A stretch of DNA of 64,000 nt from Impatiens glandulifera (taxonomy: Eukaryota > Streptophyta > Magnoliopsida > Ericales > Balsaminaceae), in the NCBI RefSeq assembly GCF_907164915.1, contig NC_061867.1:54396271-54460270 (forward strand). Reading direction: 5' to 3'. The notes beneath the pieces were generated by a model that was not told where the DNA came from, did no database searches, and saw only the letters and a program-made list of their open reading frames with translations. Both the position numbers and the translations under genes were made by a program. Below are positions 35,845 through 47,264 of the stretch, in pieces. The stretch's first letter is position 1. Each line of letters begins with the position of its first letter.

Positions 35845-37761
35845 TCTATATATATATAATGATGCTTAATTTTTAAAGTGTCTGGATTACCGGGTCGAGA
35901 GCTGTGGTTAATTTGGATACTTGGGTCGGATTGTGGGTTTACCCGTTTTTAAATTTAAAACGTTTAAAAATAAAATTAAAAATGCTAGAGGTATGTTTCG
36001 AACTTGCAACCTAACAAAACAAGTACAACTCTTTAACCAACTAGGCTACAAAGACTTTATATTTTAAATTCAACACCAAATTTGATAAACGCGGGGCGTT
36101 TTAACATTAATATAAGTTCAACTTTTTAACTAACTAATCTATATATATATAATGATGCTTAATTTTTAAAGTGTCCGGATTGCCGGGTCGAGAGATGTGG
36201 TTAATTTGGATACTTGGGTCGGATTGTGGGTTTATCCGTTTTTAAATTTAAAACGGTTAAAAATAAAATTAAAAATGCTAGAGGTATGTTTCGAAATTGC
36301 AACCTAAAAAAACAAGTACAACTCTTTAACCAACTAGGCTACAAAGATTTTATATTTTAAATTCAACACCAAATTTGATAAACGCGGGGCGTTTTAACAT
36401 TAATATAAGTTCAACTTTTTAACTAACTAATCTATATATATATAATGATGCTTAATTTTTAAAGTGTCCGGATTGCCGGGTCGAGAGCTGTGGTTAATTT
36501 GGATACTTGGGTCGGATTGTGGGTGTACCCGTTTTTAAATTTAAAACGGTTAAAAATAAAATTAAAAATGTTAGAGGTATGTTTCGAACTTGCAACCTAA
36601 CAAAACAAGTACAACTCTTTAACCAACTAGGCTACAAAGACTTTATATTTTAAAATCAACACCAAATTTGATAAACGCGGGGCGTTTTAACATTAATATA
36701 AGTTCAACTTTTTAACTAACTAATCTATATATATAATGATGCTTAATTTTTAAAGTGTCCGGATTGCCGGGTCGAGAGCTGTGGTTAATTTGGATACTTG
36801 GGTCGGATTGTGGGTTTACCCGTTTTTAAATTTAAAACGGTTAAAAATAAAATTAAAAATGCTAGAGGTATGTTTCGAACTTGCAACCTATCAAAACAAG
36901 TACAACTCTTTAACCAACTAGGCTACAAAGACTTTATATTTTAAATTCAACACCAAATTTGATAAACGCGGGGCGTTTTAACATTAATATAAGTTCAACT
37001 TTTTAACTAACTAATCTATATATATATATAATGATGCTTAATTTTTAAAGTGTCCGGATTGCCGGGTCGAGAGCTGTGGTTAATTTGGATACTTGGGTCG
37101 GATTGTGGGTTTACCCGTTTTTAAATTTAAAACGGTAAAAATAAAATTAAAAATGCTAGAGGTATGTTTCGAACTTGCAACCTAACAAAACAAGTACAAC
37201 TCTTTAACCAACTAGGCTACAAAGACTTTATATTTTAATTTCAAACACCAAATTTGATAAACGCGGGGCGTTTTAACATTAATATAAGTTCAACTTTTTA
37301 ACTAACTAATCTATATATATATAATGATTCTTAATTTTTAAAGTGTCCGGATTGCCGTGTCGAGAGCTGTGGTTAATTTGGATACTTGGGTCGGATTGTG
37401 GGTTTACCCGTTTTTAAATTTAAAATGGTTAAAAATAAAATTTAAAAAGCTAGAGGTATGTTTCGAACTTGCAACCTAACAAAATAAGTACAACTCTTTA
37501 ACCAACTAGGCTACAAAGACTTTATATTTTAATTTCAAACACCAAATTTGATAAATGCGGGACGTTTTAATATTAATAAAAGTTCAACTTTTTAACTAAC
37601 TAATATATAATGATGTTGAGTAAATGGATACTTGGGTCGGATTATGTATTGACCCACCTATAAACTTAAAACGGTTAAAAATAAAATTAAAAATGTTATC
37701 CGTAAATTTTTTCACGGTTTTTTATATTATTACTCGTGCAAATGCACGGGCTAAATGCTAG
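35845..37761 (+). mobile_element. Non-autonomous Helitron built of tandem 293-bp units
   Basis: The element starts with TC after A (35844) and ends with CTAG (37758-37761) before T (37762), that is, an A^T insertion. A 7-bp-stem hairpin CTCGTGC-AAAT-GCACGGG (37733-37750) sits 7 nt before CTAG. TC start, hairpin and CTRR end without target duplication define Helitrons. The body is six full units starting at 35845, 36138, 36431, 36724, 37015 and 37310, plus a shortened last one from about 37604. Units are 291-295 bp and highly similar. No Rep/helicase is encoded. Confidence 0.82.
35993..36054 (-). repeat. tRNA-like A/B-box module within each Helitron unit (first copy)
   Basis: Read on the minus strand, each unit contains TAGCCTAGTTGG, an exact TRGYNNARNNGG box A, and 32 nt later AGTTCGAAACA, a near-consensus box B. 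The module recurs in every full unit (for example around 36286-36347 and 36579-36640; one unit has C to A next to box B). It also occurs in the related Helitron at 57,241. It looks like a tRNA/SINE-derived piece captured by the Helitron. Confidence 0.55.
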
Positions 37762-37762
37762 T

Positions 37763-38711
37763 TGGATTAATTTGATTTGTTTAATTGTTTTTCTTGTTCA
37801 ATATTTCTATGAAAATGATACATACCCCTTTGGAAAAATTTATGATCCAATTTTTTAATTTAACAATTTTTTTTTTGTGTGTGTATAAGAGAAAACTTTA
37901 ATGATCTTTTTTTATAATATTTTTTTAGAAAACATTTTTTTAATACTCGTAAAAATCTTATGTTTAGAAACTTATATATATATATATATATTTTTTTTTT
38001 TGCAATTTACTTTATTTATTTACAAACCTAGATTTAAACTGAAATAGATACATTGGCTGATACGGGTATTTAAGTTGTCGCTTTCTTTTCAATACCGGAA
38101 AGTATATTCATTGTACTTTCTTGGCCCTCTCCGACATGGTTCTTCCGTGTCTTTCTTTGTCTCGATCTTAGACCAGATCCTTTAAATTAGTGAACTAACA
38201 TAATACTATAGATATAACTCAGTCGGGGTCATGGAGAAGTTTGAAATCCGCTAAGAAATGTGTAACATCTTAATCAACTATCTCCGAAAGAAAATAGATA
38301 ACGTTTAAGCGACTCTTAATCGTCGGGTTGTACATACTTTTACACTCTTTTCCTATTAGGTTTTGTACAATTTTTTTATTATTCAAATAACTTTGACATT
38401 GTTCTTATGACTTAGATCAATGTTTGATTTCATATGCATGGACCCAAAAAAACCAAATTCATTACATATATAAGATTATTTGAATATCACTTACAAATAA
38501 TCTAAATAACCCTATAACAGAACAAATGTCCCAAATTAAAACAAAATTATCATAATTCCAATTTCCAACCATTAATACAATTTACACAGATCCAGTTCAT
38601 GTTGATAGAACAAAACAAAGATAAGATTACTAATCACATAAGAACATTAAGATCAAAACAACAAAAATACATAAACACAAACAAAGATCCCCAAATCAAA
38701 AAAACCCTAAT
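37763..38711. other. Intergenic region between Helitron and micropeptide gene
   Basis: No gene is seen. It contains T-rich runs and a (TA)n tract near 37973-37989. The last 250 bp is probably the 3' UTR of the minus-strand micropeptide gene. Confidence 0.5.
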
Positions 38712-38888
38712 TCAAAGATCGCCGTCGCCGTCCTTCTTAGGTTTCCGGTAGGTCTCTTCAACCTTCTTAGCCCTATCTAATCCAAAATAAGCAAGCTTTC
38801 TAATGTTGGGTACATTATAATTCTGAGCAATATAAACCCCACAAACTGTTCCACAAATAAAACTGAAATAGCTTCTGATTATACCCAT
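38712..38888 (-). CDS. STMP1/DUF4516-like mitochondrial transmembrane micropeptide
   Basis: A 58-aa single-exon protein beginning MGIIRSYFSF. An upstream in-frame ATG at 38903 would add five residues (MNLKK); I prefer the shorter form because family members start close to the membrane segment. The N-terminal hydrophobic stretch (about residues 3-24) includes GTVCGVYIAQNYNVPNIRKL, the signature of the short transmembrane mitochondrial protein 1 family. The C-terminus is basic and then acidic (YRKPKKDGDGDL). The animal homologue is a respiratory-chain-associated micropeptide of the inner mitochondrial membrane, so a mitochondrial role is inferred. It is easily missed by gene finders because of its size. 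Low-complexity UTRs and an A-rich leader flank it. Confidence 0.68.
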   Translation of the reverse strand: MGIIRSYFSFICGTVCGVYIAQNYNVPNIRKLAYFGLDRAKKVEETYRKPKKDGDGDL

Positions 38889-39410
38889 CTTCTTCAAATT
38901 CAAAAAAAATTCTACGATCTAATCAATAGATCTAGATAGATCTGATCAATACCCTTTTCAAATCAAACCCACCACTGTAATTTTCATTAAGAATTCGCAG
39001 ATTAATCTGTTTAAAGAGAGATAGAGAGAGATGAATTGAAAGAATCGAGCTTTAATGATGTAACAATGGCGGTGGGTTTTCTTGTTGTCCAAGATTATAT
39101 ATATATTTTTAATTTTTGGGGAAAGGATTGAATTTATGTATATTAATTATCAAGGGTTCAATTTTATCATGTAATGAAAGTTAGGATCTATTTTTATATT
39201 TTGATAAGTGTAAATATGTAAGGAAGCTCTCAATCTTCATTCACATTTTCTATTTATTCTCAAAGTTTAGTCTTTATGTTATAAAAGAGATTTGATTTTT
39301 AGATAAAATATTATTTTGATTTTTACTAACTATGTTGTTTTAATTGATTATTTTATAGTAAATATTACATGATGTTTTAAAATTTGAATATGAACTGAAT
39401 GTATATTATT

Positions 39411-39736
39411 TTAGTTATATATATATAAAATGTTGTTTAATTTTAAAGTGTCCGAATTGTCGACCTAACAAAACAAGTACAACCCTCTAACCAACTAGGT
39501 TAAAAACATTTTTATTTTAAATTCAATACAAGTTCAACTTTTTAACTAACTAATCTATATATAGATAATGATGCTTAATTTTAAAATTTTTAAAGTGTCC
39601 AGATTGTCGGGTCGAGAGCAGTGGTTAATTTAGATATATGTGAGTGTAATGGATACTTGGGTCGGATTATGGATTGACCCGCTCATAAATATTTTTATCG
39701 TAATATTTTTTTAACGATTTTTTATATTATTACTAG
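39411..39736 (+). mobile_element. Eroded fragment of the same Helitron family
   Basis: It shares the unit sequence of the 35,845 Helitron (GATGCTTAATTTT, AAGTGTCC, GGATACTTGGGTCGGATTAT, and the reverse box A CCAACTAGG). It ends TTATATTATTA-CTAG before T at 39737. The terminal hairpin has been lost and internal deletions are visible. It lies between the micropeptide gene and the FMO gene. Confidence 0.65.
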
Positions 39737-39781
39737 TTAGCATAAGAATTATAAAGAATAAATGCAAATGAATTCTTTTAC

Positions 39782-41431
39782 TTAATTGTCAATATTTCTA
39801 TCTCGATAAGAATTCATTAGTTGACGAAACATCTTCTTGAGCCTTTCTTCAATTGGTGGTAAGCCGACTTCATTAGCAAGCCAATCTATATACTCCATCT
39901 ATTAAACATTACAATATACACACAAAAAAAAAATTAAATGCTAAATTGAATTCATTATTTTGTATCTAAGATAGATAAATGTACCGGCTTCAACGAGAGG
40001 CGATGAGTAAGATGCTTGGGTATTCCACCCTCCTCCATTTCCTTATAGTATTCTTTAACATTGTCCAACATATCCTCTTTTGATGGCAAAATAACCTCTC
40101 CCGACAATGTTTTCGCGATCCACCTTGCTTGAAACTCAACCATTCGACATAAAATATCCTGCTCTTCATATAAGTTTATTAAAAAAAATATAAATATGAA
40201 CATAATTTACTTAACCAATCCGAAAATAGTACCAACCCGAGTAGGTAAGGCAAGAAACGAAAGAGAAGGGGCAAACTCTGGCGCGAATACATGTTTATAC
40301 AACGGTCCGACACGATTATCATCCACGGCCACAACCCCATTTGTCCTAAGAAATGGGAAATCGTATTTGTACCTAAAAAAAATTGTTTTATGAAAATGAT
40401 ATTTAAATAAAATTGAAGATATACATTTAATAATACAGACCCTGTACAATGGAAGATTATATCGGGATGAACTGATGAACCGTCTTTAAATAATACAATA
40501 CCACGCTCATTATCGACACATTCAATCTGCGACATAGTCAAATTCAGTTCAATCAAATTATGTCAAATAAGTTTTATTTATAAACATGTAAGATGAAATT
40601 CTTGCATCGGAATGTTGCCACATGTTATGGTGGCCCTCCAATTTGGCGATTTTCGTATCGGGTGATCTTGACGAAAGATGAACTTCTTTCGCCACTGTAG
40701 CGATTTCTTTTGATATGTCTATTCCACTCGGACCATTTCCAATCATAACTACAATCTGTTATAGTTAAGGATAACCATTTCAATTAGTCTCGAAAATTTA
40801 AGTCCATAAAATTTATGAAAAACAAGAACCTTACTTGATCTAGGAATGGTTTTGGAACACGATAATTATGACTATGAATTTGCTTTCCTTTCCACTTTTC
40901 CATACCCGAATGATTCGCCAAAACCGGGATAGTATGATGACCATTACAAATCAAGACAGCTTCGAATATCTCGGTTTCAGATGAACCCGACTTATTTTTG
41001 AACTCCACGGACCAACCGCCGTTGCCCGACCCGACCCGTTCGACTCCAACAACCTCCGAGTTGAACCGAATCAACTCAGTGATTTCAAAATTCCTTACGA
41101 AATCGTTCAGAAACAACAAAAACTCTTCATGACCCGGGTAATTCCTCAGATCTCCATTTTCTCTGACTGAAAATGGATAATCAGAGAAACCCATTAAATC
41201 TCTAGGAAGGTTTGTTCGAAGAGAAAGATAGAGGCTACTATGAACGACTTCTCGAGTCGGGTCGATGCTAATCGGGTCGGATTCTATACGGGGATCATAA
41301 ACCCATGTTCCTCCAATTTTCGATGATTTTTCGAAAACGGTTACTTTGTGGCCTTCTTTCCTGAGTTCTCTGGCGGCGACAAGTCCGGCGACGCCTGCTC
41401 CGATCACCGCCGTCTTAACAGACTTAGCCAT
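39782..41431 (-). CDS. Flavin-containing monooxygenase, FMO GS-OX-like (copy 1)
   Basis: It is predicted to use FAD, NADPH and O2 to oxygenate soft nucleophiles such as sulfur in glucosinolate-like thioethers; the substrate is unknown. Exons (minus): 41431-40835, 40755-40606, 40526-40441, 40372-40237, 40158-39985, 39898-39782, encoding 419 aa. FAD-binding GxGxxG is GAGVAG (residues 11-16). The plant FMO word MGFSDYPF is present. The FMO identity motif is KGKQIHSHNY (about 180). NADPH-binding GNGPSG follows (about 205), then FHCTG. Intron 2 uses a GC donor (GAT|GCAAGA). The frame extends to an ATG at 41464, but a TATA box lies only 9-18 bp above that ATG, so I chose MAKSVK at 41431. It looks intact and is slightly shorter than typical members (about 450). 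Confidence 0.85.
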
Positions 41432-41472
41432 AGTAGATTGTGATTTTGTTTTGTTCATTTTCACTAAATAAG

Positions 41473-41482
41473 TATATATATA
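41473..41482 (-). promoter_or_regulatory. TATA box of FMO copy 1
   Basis: TATATATA-type sequence just upstream of the gene on the minus strand. Standard spacing of about 30 bp would put transcription start near 41445. That falls below the first ATG (41464) and above the ATG at 41431, and so bears on the start choice. Confidence 0.45.
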
Positions 41483-43263
41483 ATGTTTTTGATTTTTATT
41501 AAGTTATTAATTAATCGAATTATTTATTGTTAAGCCTAGATCTGGATCAATGATATTATGCAAAAGAGTAAAAGAGTGAAAAGTCATATTTTTGTTTAGA
41601 AATCCATATTAGCGTTATTTTATTAAAAAATCTCAAAAAAAAAAAAAAACCTTTAATAAATTGTATCAAGTTAGACCAATCATAGACTTGATTTTAAATA
41701 GAAAACGGATTAAAACAAATACAAATTCATGACATCAAACATCAAGCATATCGAGTAAAAATTAAATTGGAAATTTTCCATAAAATTTTCGGAGCTTACT
41801 CGAGCAAGCCTAAAACTTCTTAAAGCGCTTTGAAATTCTTTAATAAGATGGAGGTTTGATATTTATGTTTTAGAATCTTCTCTATAAGATTGAAATTGAA
41901 ATTAAGTGAGTTATATATATATTTTTTTAAATTAGAAACTCATTCTAAAGCAATATAATAATTAAAAACAATAAAATACCTAGTTTTTTTTCTCATATAC
42001 AAACTATTTTTTTCATATTTATATAAAAAAAATATTATAATAAAAGGTTCATATTTAACTAAGTTAAATATTATAAAATTGATTAAATAAAAATGATAAA
42101 GTTAGAATATTTCAAGAGTTTATAAATTTTACAAGAATGTGTATTACAATAGGTAATTTATTTCGAATCGAAATAATTGGTTATTTAAAAAATTCATATA
42201 TATTTATAAAATATCATAAGACAATTTTGATTAATTTAAATATTCTCCCCTAGTCTATCATCTTGGTCTATATATTCTAATCATATATTAAAATTTTCTG
42301 CAATGAGCTGTATTGCATTATTGAACAACTATTAGCAATTAAAAAATATTAAAAAAAATTCCACTAACTATCAGTCTAACACTACAGCTGATAACACTAG
42401 GAAGGATAAGATTAAGAATTTTAAAATCTAAATATAATTTTATCTAATCACAAAAAAATAAAAAGACAAAATTACCGAGCACGGAGATATTTCATTAGAG
42501 AAATGAGTCGAATTCATATTTTTACCGGATCTCACCTTAAATAACGTCATGACAATATTGTCAGTCATGACAATGTTGTCGTGAATAAATTTCATCGGTT
42601 ATCTATAGTTGTCGAAAGTTCTCTAATTTCACTATAACAAAATAAATCTTAAAAAAAACAACGGGGCTAAAAATAATTTGACTAACTCCAACAAAACATT
42701 TCAACAACTGCCAATTGATTTGATAATCAATATACAATGGAAGGCAAAATCCAAACCACAAACTAACAATATGCAAGAGGAGGGGCAAAACTCACTCCTT
42801 CTCATTCGACATTGACTAAATCGTCCATCTTAGCATACCTCCATTAATAGCATTCCAATCAAAGAGTGAGATCTTAGTAAACACTTTTTAGTTTCATAAC
42901 AAGTCCCAACAAAAAAAAATATATGTGATGACTTTATTAAATAACGTATAAATAATGTTCAACATTAAACGAATCAATTTCTCATCATTATAATCCACAA
43001 ATTTCAACAATCTCATATGGGAGTTCATATCAAACATAACCTTGATAATAGTATCTCTACAAATATTAATAAAAGCAAAATACCATAAATTTTTTAGAAA
43101 GACATGATTTGACTCCACACCAAACATTATTTAAAAAATAAATTGAGGCTACGTCACCCACGATAAATATTGACTTTTCTAGAAATATTAGAATAAATCG
43201 GAAAATTGGACAACACAGTGAACCAACTAGACTAATCTTGATCATACTTACTCCCAAAAACTA
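41483..43263. repeat. FMO spacer module A, proximal part
   Basis: Non-coding spacer upstream of FMO copy 1. It is a diverged paralogue of the spacer above FMO copy 2. For example 41950-42300 matches 52928-53290, and 42470-42610 (AGATATTTCATTAGAGAAAT, CATCGGTT) matches 54186-54330. 42890-43170 matches 54610-54985. No gene is seen. Confidence 0.7.
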
Positions 43264-44079
43264 GAACGATTTTCCAAAGTAACCTTATTTGGCGTTTACT
43301 TTCCCAAACTAACCTAGTTTGTTCATTCATTCCCAAACTAACCTAGTTTACCATTCAAACTCAGTTTTATTTATTTTTTTTACATTTAAAATTTATTATA
43401 TATAAAGTTTAAATTTTGATATATATTTTAAATTATTATTTAGATAAACTAAATTATTTATATTTTGATATATATTTTAAATTATTATTTTTATAAATTA
43501 GATTATTATATTTTGATATATAATTTAAATATAATTATTTTTTATAAATTTGATTATTTATATAGTGTAATAAATATAAATAATTCAAATAAATAGTTGA
43601 TGAATACTAATACGTTTTTAAATTTATTAATTATTTATTAAATATAATAACAAGAATATCATATTTTTAGGGTTAAAATATTAATTAAAAATGTTATTAT
43701 ATTTAATAAATTTAAAAACATTTTTATTAATATATAATTATTATATTATTATAGTTAAAATATTTTAAATATTTTAAATTTATTAGTATTTATTAATTAT
43801 TTATTAGAATGCTAAAAGGAATATTTATTATATATATAAATAATAACTGAAATATAAATATATATATATTAAAATATAAATAATTAAATTTATAAAAAAT
43901 AATTAATTTTAAATTATATATCAAAATATAAATAATTTAGTTGATATATAATGAATTTTAAATGTAAAAAGAATAAAAAAAAAACTAAATTTGAATAGTA
44001 AATTAGGTTAGTTTGGGAATGAATGAACAAACTTAGTTTTCAAGTAAACGCTAAACCAGGTTACCTTGAGAAACCATCC
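43264..44079. mobile_element. Mutator-type long-TIR foldback MITE
   Basis: 816 bp with long terminal inverted repeats (about 140 bp clearly alignable), including GTTTGTTCATTCATTCCCAA, CAAACTAACCTA and TTTTTACATTTAAAATT. The AT-rich inner parts also pair. It is flanked by perfect 9-bp direct repeats CAAAAACTA (43255-43263 and 44080-44088), the Mutator-class target size. The paralogous spacer B (near 54985-55010) lacks it. It encodes nothing. Confidence 0.83.
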
Positions 44080-44244
44080 CAAAAACTATATAATAAAATT
44101 TTATTAAAAACAATAAAGTCTCTTATATTCAAAACCCATCAACTTTAACAAATTTAACTTTTTCCCAACAACTAACCGATGCTATAAAAGAAGAATTTAA
44201 TAGATATATTTGGCTCTATTAAATTCATTTTTATTATATTAAAC

Positions 44245-44281
<37 letters not shown>

Positions 44282-44624
44282 ATTTATCCATTCAGATAGA
44301 ATCAGTCTAGATACTCCTACAAAATCTATCATTTAAGATAGAATCAGTCTATATAATCTATCATCGTCGTCTATATATATTATAATTATATATTTATTAA
44401 TTTTTTCAGCAACCTGTATTGAGTTATTTTGCAAATAATAACAACTATGAAGCAATTAACTAAGTTATATATTAATATATATGTGGCAAAACAATATTAT
44501 AAATGACAATTGTATTAAAAAATGTTAAAATTTTATTCACTAACACTCGAATTGATAACACTAAGCGGATAAGATATATGAATTTAAAAATCTAAACATA
44601 ATTTTATCAAATTTTTTATCAATC
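44080..44624. repeat. FMO spacer module A, middle part
   Basis: It matches spacer B at about 55005-55540 (TAAAATTTTATTAAAAACAA, ATTCAGATAGAATCAGTCTA, AATAATAACAACTATGAAGC). It includes a long (TA)n tract at 44250-44283. Confidence 0.65.
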
Positions 44625-46132
44625 TCTTAGAATAAGAGAGAAAGATTATATTAAATGATATATATTGAATTACATAAATTATGTCTATTATATAAACATT
44701 ACATTTAACTTATATTGATAATAATATAATATACTAATGATATTATCACAATTTATAATATTGTGATAATATCTTATATATATATTATCTTATATTCTAA
44801 CATCCATTCTCAAACTCAAGATGGAAAATGCTTGAACAACTTGAAGTTGAAGACGAGATAATGAAATATTGATGTTGTATTCTTCAAGCTTCAAAAAGTC
44901 GTGAGCTCCATCCAGTTAAAGGATGACCGTGTGTTGACGGATAAACCATCGAAGAGATAGAATCCCATGGGAATAGAATGCTGGGGTGAAACAACAACCG
45001 AATGAACTCCGAAGTTACTCGCGAGTCTCAAAATCTATCCAACGACGGGATTGCAGTGTGTTGCATTAATGAAAAAACCAGCGAAGAAGGTAGAATGGTA
45101 TATTGAATTACATAGGTTATGTCTATTATATAGACATTAAATTGAGCTTATAAGGAAACTAATAATATAATATTGATATAATATAATATACTAATGATAT
45201 TATCACAATTTATATAATTGTGATAATATCTTACATATATATTATCTTATATTCTAACATCCCTCCTCAAACTCTAGATGGAAAACGTTTGATCAACTTG
45301 AGGTTGAAAACGAGATGATGAAATTTTAATGTTGTATTTTTCAAACTTCAAAAACTCGTGAGCTCCATCCAGTTAAAGGATGACAGTGTGTTGACGGATA
45401 AACCAATGAAGAGGTAGAATCTCATGGAAATAGAATGCTGGGGTGAAACAACAAGAACTCTGAAGTTATTCGCGAGTCTCGAAATCCATTCAACGACGGG
45501 ATGACAGTGTATTGCATTAAAGAAAATCAGCGAAGAAGGTATGTAGAATCCCATGAGAATAGAATGTTGGAGTGAAACAACACATGTAAAATCCATTCTA
45601 ACGAGAAAATGATAGTGTATTAACTAAATAACTAGTAAATGAGCACATATGATTGGATTAGCACCAAAAAATATGGCATTAAATATTGGAGATAAATCAA
45701 CAACTGAAAACAAACTCAAAAACAAACTCAGAGAATATAATTGATGAAGAAAGTAAGAACATCAACATAATTATTTGAAAGAAAAAAAATATTATTAAGA
45801 GATAATAATAATAATAATTAATAAAGCATTATTAGAGCCCTCCATCAATGACTAAAGTAACCATTGATGAAGACAACGAAAGACTATCACTTAATTGACT
45901 TAAGAACTATAACAAGGCTCTGAAACCATGTTAGAATATAAAAAAAAAATTGTATTAAATGTTTTATTGAATTACATAAATTAGGTCTATTATATAGACA
46001 TTATATTTAAGTTATAAAACAACTAATAATATAATATAATATAATATAATATAATATAATATACTAATGATATTATAATAATTTATAATATTGTGATAAT
46101 ATTTTACATATATATTATTTTATATTCTAACA
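44625..46132 (-). mobile_element. TRIM-like LTR retroelement with three LTR copies
   Basis: LTRs start TGTTAGAATATAA (right copy 45929-46132; left copy 44625-44802 with TCTTAGAATAA) and end TATTCTAACA. A third, 5'-truncated LTR copy lies at about 45095-45259. Next to the right LTR, on the minus strand, is TGGTTTCAGAGCC, a near-perfect initiator-Met tRNA primer-binding site, so the element points left. A degenerate polypurine tract abuts each leftward LTR (TCCATTCTCAAACTC, TCCCTCCTCAAACTC on plus). Internal DNA (about 290 and 670 bp) has no gag or pol. Spacer B lacks it. No clean 5-bp duplication was found. Confidence 0.65.
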
Positions 46133-47261
46133 AATTAAATTAGAAATTAAATTAATTAACTAAAATATTAAAATAAGTTTAATTAAAAAAAATGAATATA
46201 TATATATATTAATATTTTTAATAAAATTATCTCATTCCCTTAAAATAACCACCAATAATATATTTTTTAATAATACAAAAAATATTTAAAAACTCTGTAC
46301 AAACAAAACCTAAAATTAGTTATTTTAATTTTCTTATAAATGGCCTAACTTAAAAACATTTTTTATTTTGTTATTTTGCAGAAAGCAGGAAACGCAAAAT
46401 TTACGCCCAAGCAATTCCTAATTAAATTTTAAATAATTATAAGTGTTCATATTGTTTCACATGTTTCCATTAGCTATCTATGTTTGACTATTGAATTTAA
46501 TACAAATCAACCAAACCTATATTTGCATAATTTCATGTTTAAGAATACGTACACAAATATTTATTATAATTTTTTTAAAAATCTTTAATCTAGATGTTTA
46601 TTTCTCAAGTTTATAAACATTATGTTCTAGGTCGATAAATTGAGATAAACATAAGTTGCGGAAACGGTACATAAATCTAGAATGAAGAACGATTCATTAA
46701 GTCGTTATTCTTCGCATCTTCTTTTGATCTTGGATCTTCTTATTCTGGATTTGGACCTGAATCGTAATGCCTGATGTGAGTGGGTTTAAGTCTTTCAACC
46801 CTATATCGATAGTCTTCTTGACTTGAGTGATGAACATAAACCTTTTGTCTGATGAAAGAAATATAATAGGTAGACTATCTATATGAGTTGGGGACATAGT
46901 CCTAATATACTCATTTATTATTCGGCCCATCAACGAAATAATAAATGGTATTTCTGCTTCTACACAAATATATTCCTATATTTATATATGTCTAAATAAG
47001 CCCCATAATCTTTATACTTTAATAGATCACTTTAATTGGGTTTTAATCTTTATATGATAACAACTAATATACAATTACTAAATAATATATGTACTCAAAT
47101 ATTGGAAATAATTCCAATATTTTTGACCAAAACCCTTTATATCTAGAATCCTTATAAATAACCACTTAAGGGATATTGGGAAATCTATTTCTTCACCGAT
47201 TCTTCATCGACCACAAACAACATCGGCTACCCGAATAGGGGTGTAAACAAGTCAAGTACCA
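46133..47261. repeat. FMO spacer module A, distal part
   Basis: It matches spacer B at 55540-56200 (AGAAAGCAGGAAAC, CACATGTTTCCATTAGCTAT, AATCCTTATAAATA, GATATTGGGAAATCT-type words). A third copy of the 46136-46560 part lies at about 53460-54070. The stretch 46640-46980 has no counterpart. A small minus-strand ORF there is not supported. Confidence 0.6.
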
Positions 47262-47264
47262 TTA

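Noticed and set aside
40196..40449. ORFs in other frames over FMO exons 3-4
   Set aside because: Overlap the exons of the FMO gene. The same shadow recurs at 63023-63220 only because the exon is duplicated.
46697..46933. 78-aa minus-strand ORF in the FMO spacer
   Set aside because: No recognisable domain and no counterpart in the paralogous spacer. It is probably chance or an old transposon scrap.
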